Shown here one piece after another: positions 27,781-35,619 of a stretch of DNA of 64,000 nucleotides. The stretch comes from Tetraselmis striata (lineage: Eukaryota; Chlorophyta; Chlorodendrophyceae; Chlorodendrales; Chlorodendraceae), in assembly GCA_006384855.1 (NCBI GenBank), contig VCJN01000779.1, forward strand, positions 248,001 to 312,000. Reading direction: 5' to 3'. The notes under the pieces are model-generated. The model did no database searches, was not told where the DNA came from, and saw only the letters and a list, made by a program, of their open reading frames with translations. The number at the start of each line of letters is the position of its first letter. Within the stretch, counting starts at the first letter, position 1. Both the position numbers and the translations under genes were made by a program.

Positions 27781-28140
27781 ATGGCATCGATCTCGCTCGC
27801 CTTGGTCGCGGCTCTGCTCGCCGCGCCGCTGCTCGCGTCCCTCGTCGGCGGCGGCGGCGGCGGCGGGATGGGGGGCGCCGTCCTCACCAGCGCGGCCTGC
27901 GCGGCCGCCACCCTCGTCGGCGGAGCCCTGTGCCTCGCGCTGCTGCCGAGGGCGGCCGTGGCCGCGCGCCGCGGCGCCCGCGGAGGCTGGCACGGGCAGA
28001 TCGGGGCGTCCTGCGGCGCCGTGCTGGCGGTGATGGCGGCGTGCTCGGCGCTCGGCGTCCCGGCGCCCTCGGTGCCGCCGCTCGCGGTCGCCGCGGCGAC
28101 CTGGTCGTTCCTGTTCCGCCTGCGCGCGCTGGCGGGGTGA
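27781..28140 (+). CDS. Small multi-pass membrane protein, 119 aa
   Basis: ATG at 27781. Four hydrophobic stretches are separated by a Gly run (about residues 4-22, 31-54, 76-92 and 97-110), and Arg/Gly turns lie between. Very Ala/Leu/Val-rich, which in this GC-rich genome can mimic a membrane protein, but the pattern of helices separated by basic loops is good. It starts divergently from the acidic-tailed gene and ends convergent with the cysteine-rich gene. An A9 tract lies 52 bases upstream. Confidence 0.6.
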   Translation: MASISLALVAALLAAPLLASLVGGGGGGGMGGAVLTSAACAAATLVGGALCLALLPRAAVAARRGARGGWHGQIGASCGAVLAVMAACSALGVPAPSVPPLAVAAATWSFLFRLRALAG

Positions 28141-28162
28141 CGTTTCTTTTTTTTTTGGCAAA

Positions 28163-29413
28163 TCACGGCTTCTCGACGGTCCAAGTGAACTCTCCCACGC
28201 CGTCGTTGTTTCGCCAGTTGTAAACGTACGAACTCTTCCCGGACCTCCAGGCCCCCGTGGTCGTGTGGCGTCCGGTCGTGCGACGCGTGCCGCCCTGGAT
28301 GTCGCCCCACACCCTGTAGTCGGCGTCCCTGTACCTGGGCTGCTTCCGGAAGCGGTACACCGCTCGGATGCGGTGGCTCGGGTCCACCCCGGACACGGTG
28401 ACCGACCCCCGCCCCTCCCCGCCCACCCCCCGCGACATCTGGCACTGCGTGTCCGAGGTCCGGGTGAACCCCGGCGGGCACCGGATCGCGGCGTCCGCGG
28501 CGATGCACCCGCCCCGCTGCCAGGAGTAGGACATCGAGTCCGGGGGGCCGGGGCAGACTCCGGACGGCCTGCACACGCCGCCGCGGTACGCCAGCTCCGC
28601 GCCGTTGAGCTGGGCGGACGTGTGGGGGGAGGTCCTGTACCCGGGGGCGTCGGGATCGGGGAACTCGGTGGCGTCACACGGGGAGGCGTCCGGACGGCAG
28701 ACGCCGGCCCTGTCGTGCGCTCCCCCCGGACACGGGTCCCCCTCGGACACGCACGCGTCCAGCACGCTGGAGAACCGCGTGTTGCCCGCGCACACCCTGA
28801 CGCACCGCGAGGCGTCCCGGGGGTGCCTCATGTGTCCGGGGGCGCACTGGTCCGTCGGCGCGCACCGCCCCCTCTCGTCGAACGCCTGCACGAAGCCGTC
28901 CGCCTCGCCGTCGCCGCACGGCGCGCCCACCCCCACGCACGAGTTCATGACGTACGAAAAGATGCGCTGGTGGCCGCAGTCGGTCACGCACCGCTGGTCC
29001 TCCGGGTGCTTTATCAGCCCCGTCTTGCACTCGGTGGTCGCCAGGCAGTTCCCGGACGCGTCGAACACGAAGGCGTGGGTGGCGGCGTCCCGGTGGCCGG
29101 GGGGAGGGTCGCACGGCGACCCCACGGGCACGCACCGCTGCTCCGCCGCGCTCCACGCCTGCCCGGGAGCGGCGCACCGGACGGCAGAGGCGCCGACGAG
29201 GGGCTCGCATGCGCTCCCCTCGCACACCTGCAACAGTCCGGACTGGTCGTCCCTTCTCAGGCAAGACGCCCCGGCGCAGGCCACCGCCACGTCGTCTCGC
29301 AGCCCGCCCCCGGTCCTGGAGCTGGCGATGTCGCCGACGGCGTCCCGCGCGCCCGCGGCGGACGTGCTGGAGGCGATCGCGTCGCGGAGGAGGGCGCTCA
29401 CCGGCGCCGCCAT
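28163..29413 (-). CDS. Cysteine-rich protein, related in style to the 1805-aa protein
   Basis: 416 aa from the ATG at 29413. Residues 60-340 carry regularly spaced cysteines in units of about 40-50 residues (e.g. RCVPVGSPCDPPPG, CAPTDQCAPGHMRHP and CVRVCAGNTRFSS), with short Pro-Gly turns, the same style as the cysteine modules of 10711-16128. No membrane segment or signal peptide is clear, although the N-terminus is mildly hydrophobic. The C-terminal ~80 residues are basic and aromatic (YRFRKQPRYRDADYRVWGD), unlike the rest. Probably a disulfide-rich virion-surface protein; sugar or host-receptor binding is inference. Confidence 0.7.
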   Translation of the reverse strand: MAAPVSALLRDAIASSTSAAGARDAVGDIASSRTGGGLRDDVAVACAGASCLRRDDQSGLLQVCEGSACEPLVGASAVRCAAPGQAWSAAEQRCVPVGSPCDPPPGHRDAATHAFVFDASGNCLATTECKTGLIKHPEDQRCVTDCGHQRIFSYVMNSCVGVGAPCGDGEADGFVQAFDERGRCAPTDQCAPGHMRHPRDASRCVRVCAGNTRFSSVLDACVSEGDPCPGGAHDRAGVCRPDASPCDATEFPDPDAPGYRTSPHTSAQLNGAELAYRGGVCRPSGVCPGPPDSMSYSWQRGGCIAADAAIRCPPGFTRTSDTQCQMSRGVGGEGRGSVTVSGVDPSHRIRAVYRFRKQPRYRDADYRVWGDIQGGTRRTTGRHTTTGAWRSGKSSYVYNWRNNDGVGEFTWTVEKP

Positions 29414-29469
29414 TTGATGGAAGCCGGCGCAATTTTTTTTTGTCGGACGGTTGGGGAAGGAAAGCGCAC

Positions 29470-30483
29470 ATGGGCGACGACGAGGCGGGCCGGGGTTTCG
29501 CGCTGCGGGACGTGGGGCTGATGCTGGCGGGGCTGAGCCCCGCCGCCCACCCGCGCCGGCTAGACGTCGAGCTCTCGAGGAACGCCTCCGCGCGCGGGAA
29601 CTACAACCGCGTCCGGATGATGCTCGACCGGATGGGAGAGAGCGACGCGCTGCGGCTGTACCGCCGGGACCCGGAGACGGGGGAGTACCCGGTGGCGCGC
29701 TGGATAGACGCCGGCGTGCTGCCCGACGGGAGGGCGGACCCCCGCTACTCGTTCGGGTCCGACGCGACGCGCAAGAACCACTACAGCACGCTGGTGATGA
29801 TGAGCACCCGGGGGAAGCGCTGCGACGAGCTGGCCCGGCGGGTGGACGACGAGGCGCGGGCGCACTTCAAGGCGCGGCTGGCGGAGCTGGCCGGGTCCCA
29901 GCGGGGGGGCGCGCCGCCGCCGGAGGGCCCGCCGCTCGCGTGGGCCGACGTCCTGCGGGCGTACGCCGACCCCGCCGCGCTGGCGCGCCTGGACGACAGC
30001 CCCGCCGACCGCCTGCTGGTCGACTGGTGGCTGATGGGCGGCGACGCGTTCCCGCCCAAGCGCCGCCACTTCGGCGACGTGGCGGTCGGAAGGCGACCCG
30101 CCAAGAGCGCCGCGCCCGACCGGGACACCCTCGTCTTCGACCGGCGGGGAGGGGCGGTCCTGCGGCTCGCGGGGGGCGGGGAAGAGAGGCTCCCCCCGGA
30201 GCTGGCCAAGGCGGTGCGAGCCAACCTGGACGCCGGGGGGGAGAGGTGGCGCCGCCTGCTGTTCCCGACCAGGACGGGCTCGGCCCGCCCGGCGAGCGAC
30301 AACACGTTCGGGCAGCAGGTCAAGGCGGCTTTCAAGCGGCTCACGGGCAGGGCCCTGGGGATAAACGCGCTGGTGAAGATGTATCTTACAGCGCTGGAAT
30401 CTAGAGAGGACCTTAGTCCGGAGGAAAAACGAGCGATCAGGGGCCGGATGATGCTGGGCGCGTCGGCTACTTCGAGCGCTTGA
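29470..30483 (+). CDS. Tyrosine-recombinase-fold protein, catalytic residues apparently lost
   Basis: 337 aa from the ATG at 29470. The order of segments matches the giant-virus tyrosine recombinase family: a helical N-terminal core-binding part, then FPPKRRHFGDVAV (194-206, where the family has the first catalytic Arg), LVFDRRGGAVLRL, LPPELAKAVRANL, an LLFPT segment and a final TGRALGINALVKMYLTALE. Where active members read L-R-H this protein reads L-V-K (301-303), and where they have M-G-H-S it has LGAS (329-332); it ends at A337 with no catalytic Tyr. By inference it keeps DNA binding but cannot cleave. It overlaps the convergent gene at 30467 by 17 bases. Confidence 0.6.
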   Translation: MGDDEAGRGFALRDVGLMLAGLSPAAHPRRLDVELSRNASARGNYNRVRMMLDRMGESDALRLYRRDPETGEYPVARWIDAGVLPDGRADPRYSFGSDATRKNHYSTLVMMSTRGKRCDELARRVDDEARAHFKARLAELAGSQRGGAPPPEGPPLAWADVLRAYADPAALARLDDSPADRLLVDWWLMGGDAFPPKRRHFGDVAVGRRPAKSAAPDRDTLVFDRRGGAVLRLAGGGEERLPPELAKAVRANLDAGGERWRRLLFPTRTGSARPASDNTFGQQVKAAFKRLTGRALGINALVKMYLTALESREDLSPEEKRAIRGRMMLGASATSSA

Positions 30484-32065
30484 GCGTGATGAACGGCCCG
30501 CGTCCGGGGACCACGTCGGTGCCCTTCTTGAACGAGAGGTGCTGGAACTCGACGGTCGTCGGGACGACGAACGGGTTGCGCTTCTCGGGCGGGAGGTCCT
30601 CCCTCGCCAGCTGGCAGAGCAGCCTGTGGAAGTAGCCCATCTGCGTGGCGTGCTTGGGGCACTTGGCCCCCTCCATGTTGCGGGTGTAGGGCTCCCTCTT
30701 CTTGAAGCGGCACGCCTTCTTGTCGTCGCGCTCCCAGGCGTCCACGTACACCATGCGGAAGCGCTTGTGGGCGTCGATCTCCTTGGGGTCGCTGGTGATC
30801 AGGCACGGCGTGTTGGCGGCGTCGCGCAGGTACAGCAGCGCCTTGCGCTGCGCCACGTCCGTCACCTTGAGCCCGCACATGCCGATCTGGTACGGGCGCG
30901 TGTGCATGTACACGGTGCACACCACGCAGTGCTGCTTGCAGCCGGCGCACTGGTAGCGGATGGCGTCGTCTCTGGCGTGGCGAAGGCATCGCCCCCTGTT
31001 GCAGTTGAAGCCCACGCACCGGCCGAGGGCGCAGGAGGGCTGGCTGCAGTCGGCGACCGAGCACACGCCGGGGACGAACGCGCTCTCCAGCACGATGCTG
31101 CTCCTCGAGTTGCCCACGAACGTCCACTTGTCGTACGGCGACACCGGGACCTCGGCCTTCGGCACCGGCTCGGGCTCTTCGAATCCCTTGTCGAAGGACG
31201 GCAGGGCGCCCACCGGCACCGTCACCGCCGCGGCGTCCGCCTCCTCGGACGTCTCCTCGTCGTCCTCGTCCTCGGTCGCCTCCTCGTCTTCGGTCGCCTC
31301 CTCGTCCTCGTCGGCCGCGTCCTCGTCGGACTCCTCCTCCTCGTCGGACTCCTCCTCCTCGTCGGCCTCGTCCTCGTCGGCCTCCTCCTCGGCGGGCGCG
31401 GGCGGCGGCGCGGGCGGCGGCGCCGCGGACAGGTGGTCCCACAGGTCGTTGGCGTCGATCTCCGGGCTGAACGCGGGGCGGATCTCCATCGCCGTGTTGC
31501 CCCCGACCGCCTGCAGCATCTCCAGGACGGCTATCGCCGGGAACAGGCTGTGGTCGCGGGCGCCCGCGAGGGGGAGGCACGCCCCGGCGAGGGCGGGGTC
31601 GCGGGTCCTCAGGATCCCGCACACCGGGGCGTGCAGGTCGGCGCGCTCGAAGAACTTCTCCAGCTCGCCGACCAGGCAGTGAAAGCTCTCGGAGCTCATG
31701 CCATGCTTGCCTTTATCAAATACCGCCCCGAGGCGGAGGGTGTTGACCTTCATCGTGTCGGGGAAGCGCGGGTCCAGGAGGATGTCCAGGTTGCGCGCGA
31801 CGCGGCGGACGTACGTGGAGAACCGGCTCACCTCGGCCTCCGTCGGCGAGGCGCTGGCGTTCCCGGACACGTGGTTGACGAATTCGTACAGCATGCGCAG
31901 CAGGTGGTTGGGGCTGGTGCGCGACTCGGGGTAGAAATAGGTGTTGGCCCGGGTCAGGGCCGCCGCCTGGTCGCAGAACTGCACGCCCGCGTGGATGTCG
32001 TCCGTGAGCCGCATGGTGACGAGCAGGGGATTGTCGGGCGCGGGCGCCGGGGGTGCGGCCGCCAT
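30467..32065 (-). CDS. Acidic, C-terminally cysteine-rich protein, 532 aa
   Basis: ATG at 32065. Residues 1-220 form a mainly helical domain (LLRMLYEFVNHVSGN, DILLDPRFPDTMKVNTLRL); residues 222-278 are almost all Glu/Asp/Ser/Thr; residues 330-420 carry dense cysteines (VCSVADC, PSCALGRCVGFNC, CAGCKQHCVVC) and further Cys/His (ACRFKK, AKCPKHATQ), a clear metal-binding pattern with several C-x2-C pairs. No membrane segment. It could be a zinc-binding regulatory or nucleic-acid-binding protein. A strong TATA-like site lies 88 bases upstream. Confidence 0.7.
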   Translation of the reverse strand: MAAAPPAPAPDNPLLVTMRLTDDIHAGVQFCDQAAALTRANTYFYPESRTSPNHLLRMLYEFVNHVSGNASASPTEAEVSRFSTYVRRVARNLDILLDPRFPDTMKVNTLRLGAVFDKGKHGMSSESFHCLVGELEKFFERADLHAPVCGILRTRDPALAGACLPLAGARDHSLFPAIAVLEMLQAVGGNTAMEIRPAFSPEIDANDLWDHLSAAPPPAPPPAPAEEEADEDEADEEEESDEEEESDEDAADEDEEATEDEEATEDEDDEETSEEADAAAVTVPVGALPSFDKGFEEPEPVPKAEVPVSPYDKWTFVGNSRSSIVLESAFVPGVCSVADCSQPSCALGRCVGFNCNRGRCLRHARDDAIRYQCAGCKQHCVVCTVYMHTRPYQIGMCGLKVTDVAQRKALLYLRDAANTPCLITSDPKEIDAHKRFRMVYVDAWERDDKKACRFKKREPYTRNMEGAKCPKHATQMGYFHRLLCQLAREDLPPEKRNPFVVPTTVEFQHLSFKKGTDVVPGRGPFITLKRSK

Positions 32066-32075
32066 GGCGGCGGGG

Positions 32076-32113
32076 GCGGAGTGCGGAGTGCGGAGTGCGG
32101 AGTGCGGAGTGGG
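32076..32113. repeat. Tandem GGAGTGC heptamers upstream of the acidic Cys-rich gene
   Basis: About five heptanucleotide units lie between the ATG of the minus-strand gene (32065) and its TATA-like box, within the likely 5' leader. They could form a structured leader or be simple slippage. Confidence 0.75.
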
Positions 32114-32151
32114 GAATGGCGGTCTGAGCTCTCCGTCTGCGACGACCGCGC

Positions 32152-32162
32152 CCTATTTATAG
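32152..32162 (-). promoter_or_regulatory. TATA-box element for the acidic Cys-rich gene
   Basis: On the minus strand the site reads TATAAATAGGG, the best TATA-box match in the window, about 88 bases before the ATG at 32065. Confidence 0.65.
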
Positions 32163-32273
32163 TGCTCGCCTTCCGAGGGTGAGGAAATCAAAAAATCAAA
32201 AAATAAAAAACGTGAGGGCGACCGTCCGGACCACTCAAAAACCTGCGATCAAGGTCAAAGCGGCGCCCTCGCG

Positions 32274-32846
32274 ATGTCGGAAACCATCTGGTACGAGGAC
32301 CCTCGCGGGTTCGTGACAGCTGGCAACCTCCTGCGCATCGTGCCCACCACGCGCCAGACGTACGCCGAGCAGCTGAACGCCGTGTTCAGGCTCTCGATCA
32401 TCTACGGCGTCGTCGTCGCCCTGCTGCGACGCAGCTTCGACATGCTGCTCGTCCCCATCGGCGTCGGCGCGGTCACCTTCCTGCTGTACCGCTCGTTCAG
32501 GCACTCCGGACGCGGGGCGATCACCGAGCCGTGGAAAGCCGAGGGCTGCGTGCGCCCGACCAAGCAGAACCCCTTCATGAACGTGCTGGGGTCGGAAGAC
32601 CGGACGCGGAGCCCCGCCTGCGACCCGCTGGACCCCGCCGTCAAAGACACCGTGCAGAACAAGTTCGAGGAGTCCATGTTCTACGACGTCGACGACGTGT
32701 GGGCGCGCAACAACGCGGGGCGCAACTTTTACACCATGCCGTCCACCACCGTGCCCAACGACCAGACCAGCTTCGCCGAGTGGCTGTACAGCGGGGTGCG
32801 CGCGGGCGGCAAGCAGACCCGCCCCCCGCGCAACGCCATCTTCTGA
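32274..32846 (+). CDS. Conserved giant-virus membrane protein (NPFMN/FYTMPSTT family)
   Basis: 190 aa from the ATG at 32274. It has two adjacent membrane helices at about 38-76 (LSIIYGVVVALLR, then LLVPIGVGAVTFLLY) and a C-terminal soluble part with CVRPTKQNPFMN (92-103) and, after RNN, FYTMPSTTVPND (151-162). These two blocks are the hallmark of a family I recall across many nucleocytoplasmic large DNA viruses (I believe a Pfam DUF; not checked), probably a virion inner-membrane protein. It matches that family in length and domain order, so it is a good taxonomic marker. An A-rich tract (AAATCAAAAAATCAAAAAAT) lies upstream. Confidence 0.85.
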   Translation: MSETIWYEDPRGFVTAGNLLRIVPTTRQTYAEQLNAVFRLSIIYGVVVALLRRSFDMLLVPIGVGAVTFLLYRSFRHSGRGAITEPWKAEGCVRPTKQNPFMNVLGSEDRTRSPACDPLDPAVKDTVQNKFEESMFYDVDDVWARNNAGRNFYTMPSTTVPNDQTSFAEWLYSGVRAGGKQTRPPRNAIF

Positions 32847-32937
32847 GCGAGAGCTCGCCGCGGCCGACGCGACGGTCACCGCCACACTGGATGTTTTGCC
32901 TGTCGGCTCGGAAAAAAAAAGAGAGCGTCTGTCCAAA

Positions 32938-33645
32938 ATGAAGGAGCTGCTGGTGTCGGCCCTCGCGCTGGTCCTCGGAGTGGTGTTCGGCACGCTCCTC
33001 CCGGCGCGCCGCCGGGAGGGGTTCGCCGACGAGAGGCCGAGCGACGAAGCGCTGGACAGCTTCCTCGACACGACGCAGGCCGCGCACCAGGCGTCCGAGC
33101 TGGACCGCCTCGGCCGAAAGTACAAGTGCGAGATGTCGGCGTCGCAGGGGATGCCGCGCTGCCTGCTAAAGTTCAACGAGAGCGAGGGCTCCATCGAGCA
33201 GGACGTCAAGTGCCGCGTCATCCAGGACGCCATGTCCACCGGGCGGGGGAGCTACGTGAAGACGGGCAGCTTCCTGATGGACGAGGGACGCATCCGGACA
33301 AACATGGACAACCTCAACCAGTGCGACCTGCTGCCCACGGACACGCTGCTGTACCCCGACGGCGGCCAGTTCGCGATGTGCTCCACGGACAACAAGAACC
33401 TGTACGACGAGTCGCTGGGGCACGGCCGGATCGTCGACATCCAGGAGGCGGTGGACGAGGGCCGCTGCCGCATCACCTTCAAGTCGACCTCCAAGCCGGA
33501 CGTCCTGGCGTACTCCACCTTCCTGGACGAGCGCGCGCGCGAGCAGAACATCGTGGCCGCCCGGCAGCGAGTGGACCTCACCAAAGCGGCCAAGAGCCGG
33601 GCGGACGACATCGCCGCCCCGTCGTTCGCCAAGCTGAGCCGTTGA
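32938..33645 (+). CDS. Signal-anchored cysteine-containing virion-type protein
   Basis: 235 aa from the ATG at 32938. Residues 4-22 (LLVSALALVLGVVFGTLL) are a signal anchor followed by basic residues (ARRREGF). The outer part has six or more cysteines (KCEMSASQGMPRCLLKF, VKCRVI, NQCDLL, AMCSTD, GRCRI) likely to pair as disulfides, so it should face the lumen or exterior. Not recognised. It follows the NPFMN-family membrane gene in the same direction by 91 bases, which suggests a virion-membrane pair. An A9 tract is 20 bases upstream. Confidence 0.68.
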   Translation: MKELLVSALALVLGVVFGTLLPARRREGFADERPSDEALDSFLDTTQAAHQASELDRLGRKYKCEMSASQGMPRCLLKFNESEGSIEQDVKCRVIQDAMSTGRGSYVKTGSFLMDEGRIRTNMDNLNQCDLLPTDTLLYPDGGQFAMCSTDNKNLYDESLGHGRIVDIQEAVDEGRCRITFKSTSKPDVLAYSTFLDERAREQNIVAARQRVDLTKAAKSRADDIAAPSFAKLSR

Positions 33646-33742
33646 TTTTTTTCTTTTTTTATTTTTTTTTTTGAAACCGCCACTTTCCCCCGCGCCGGCA
33701 CAGACGAATAAAAGCAACGCACCCGCGCCGCGAAAAAAAAGC

Positions 33743-34984
33743 ATGGGCCTCACGCTTCTCCTGGACCTGTGCTGCGGCTTCGGCAGCATGCGCGTCGCCG
33801 CCGAGAGGCGCGGGTGGCTGTACGCGGGGGTGGACATCCACCCCGAGCGGTTCCCGCCCCCCGAGGCGCGCGGCGCGCGCGAGCGCTTCCTGGAGGTCAA
33901 CATCAACGCCGTGAGCGCCGAGCACCTCCTGGAGACGGTGTCGCACGCGTTCGGCGACGGGTGGAGCCGCGCGACGCGGGTGCACCTGCACGCCTCGCCC
34001 CCCTGCCGCTTCTCGTCGGACGCCAACACCAAGCCGAACATCCGTCCGGAGGACCGCGACGGCATGCTCCTGACCGTGATCAGCTGTCTCAAGGTGGCGA
34101 TCCACCTCCACCGCCGCGCGATGCTTCGCAGCATGAGCGTGGAGAACCCCGACGCGGTGAAGAGCAAGTCCATGTGGAAGCACCCCGTTCTCCGGCCCCT
34201 GCTGCTCCACACCAAGGTGGTGGACTACTGCGCGTACGGCGCGCCGTACCAGAAGCGGACCAGGTTCGTGGTGTGCGCGGAGTTCCAGGCGCGCCGATGC
34301 CGCCACGGGCGCGGCCAGCACGCCGAGCGGGTGCAGGGCCAGACGCTGCAGACCAAGTTCTCCATCCCCGCCCCCCTGTGCGAGGCCGTGGCGGCCGCCC
34401 GGCCCGGCGCGCGCGGGCTGGCGGCCACGGTGGCGGCCGCGCGGAAGTGCGTCGGCCTGGCGGCCAGGGAGCGCCTGGACGGCGACGAGGTCGCCGGCGT
34501 CAAGGAGATCCTCACCGTGGGCATGATCGACGAGACGGACCGCGACGGCCGCGCCTCCAACATCATGTGCCTGGTGCGACTGGCGCCGCCGTTCGACGAC
34601 GAGGCGCACGACCGGTACCTGCCGTTCTCCGAGGTGGGAGACACCGCCGCGTGGGACGCGTTCGAGACCGACGACGCGTGGCTGGAGTTCCTGCGCAAGC
34701 CCGGCACCCAGCGGCGGCTGGCCGAGTGGGACCCCAGATTCGTCTGCCGAGAGGTCGCGGTCGGAGAGGGCGCCGGCGCGGGCGTGAGCGCCGGCATGCT
34801 CCTTCCCAAGCGCATCGGCATCGGCGCTCCGCCCACCGCGTGCGCCGCGTGCGCCGCGCGCGGCGAGGGGGACGCCCACGCCCTCCGCGCCGAGGCGCGC
34901 GCGCTCAAGCGGGAGAACGAGGAGCTCGAGGAGCTGGTGGCGGAGTTCCGCACCGCCGCCAAGGTGCTGAAGACCATGACCTGA
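33743..34984 (+). CDS. C5-type cytosine DNA methyltransferase-like protein
   Basis: 413 aa from the ATG at 33743. Motif I is DLCCGFGS (8-15), motif II DIHPE (31-35), motif IV ASPPCRF with the catalytic-type Cys88, motif VI ENP (134-136) and motif VIII YGAPYQKRTRF (165-175), the expected order for C5 cytosine methyltransferases that move a methyl group from SAM to cytosine in DNA. The target-recognition part and motifs IX-X are not clear; the C-terminal ~200 residues are unusual and end in a coiled coil (RALKRENEELEELVAEFRT). It may protect viral DNA from its own or host nucleases or mark it; the recognition sequence is unknown. A closely linked restriction enzyme was not found. Confidence 0.82.
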   Translation: MGLTLLLDLCCGFGSMRVAAERRGWLYAGVDIHPERFPPPEARGARERFLEVNINAVSAEHLLETVSHAFGDGWSRATRVHLHASPPCRFSSDANTKPNIRPEDRDGMLLTVISCLKVAIHLHRRAMLRSMSVENPDAVKSKSMWKHPVLRPLLLHTKVVDYCAYGAPYQKRTRFVVCAEFQARRCRHGRGQHAERVQGQTLQTKFSIPAPLCEAVAAARPGARGLAATVAAARKCVGLAARERLDGDEVAGVKEILTVGMIDETDRDGRASNIMCLVRLAPPFDDEAHDRYLPFSEVGDTAAWDAFETDDAWLEFLRKPGTQRRLAEWDPRFVCREVAVGEGAGAGVSAGMLLPKRIGIGAPPTACAACAARGEGDAHALRAEARALKRENEELEELVAEFRTAAKVLKTMT

Positions 34985-34995
34985 TCGTTATGAAG

Positions 34996-35478
34996 TCATA
35001 TTTCGGTGTTGTTGGGCGACCGGAGTGTCTTCAAATTAAGGGATTTACGTGACATCCCTTCATCCCAACTCACGATGTCTCCGTCTTGCTGTACACTCCG
35101 TGCCGTTCTGAGATCATTATCCAGGTCATCAATTTTTAAACCATTCTTGAAATGAGCCATAATAATCTTCGAATCCTCGCTCGGGTTTCTCGTATACGGT
35201 TTGCCCACATCCTCGAACGGATCATTATATATTGGATATGGAGTTTGTTTGGAACTGGAAGGATACTTGTCTCTTTTTGTAAACGGGTTTCTGAGCCATC
35301 CGCCGCCGTGACGCTTGGCGGCGGTCTCGCGTTTCGCGTTCTCTCTTTTTCGCTCCGCCATCTCCACGTGCCGCCTCAGCTCGTTCTCGGTCTTCGGTGT
35401 CCACCTGCCGTTGACGGATTTCGTGACTCGGACTCCGAGAGAGCGGGCCCGCTTCTTGAGCGCCTCCGTGTTTGTCAT
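34996..35478 (-). CDS. Small basic protein in AT-richer DNA, 160 aa
   Basis: ATG at 35478. Residues 1-60 (ALKKRARSLGVRVTKSVNGR, then KTENELRRHVE) resemble a short basic motif found before or within several giant-virus proteins, of unknown role (memory only). The C-terminal 90 residues are hydrophilic with few hydrophobic runs. Composition is clearly richer in A+T than the neighbours, which hints at a different origin. Convergent with the methyltransferase, 11 bases apart. Confidence 0.62.
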   Translation of the reverse strand: MTNTEALKKRARSLGVRVTKSVNGRWTPKTENELRRHVEMAERKRENAKRETAAKRHGGGWLRNPFTKRDKYPSSSKQTPYPIYNDPFEDVGKPYTRNPSEDSKIIMAHFKNGLKIDDLDNDLRTARSVQQDGDIVSWDEGMSRKSLNLKTLRSPNNTEI

Positions 35479-35619
35479 ACTGATATGATATGAAACAAAC
35501 AAAAATAACCTGAAATAAAATCAACTATCTACTAATATAATCTAATCTAATCGACGTCGTCCACCCGTGTGGCACCGGCGTCGCGGTGTGTGTAATATGT
35601 ACGGCCCGAGCGGTCCCCC

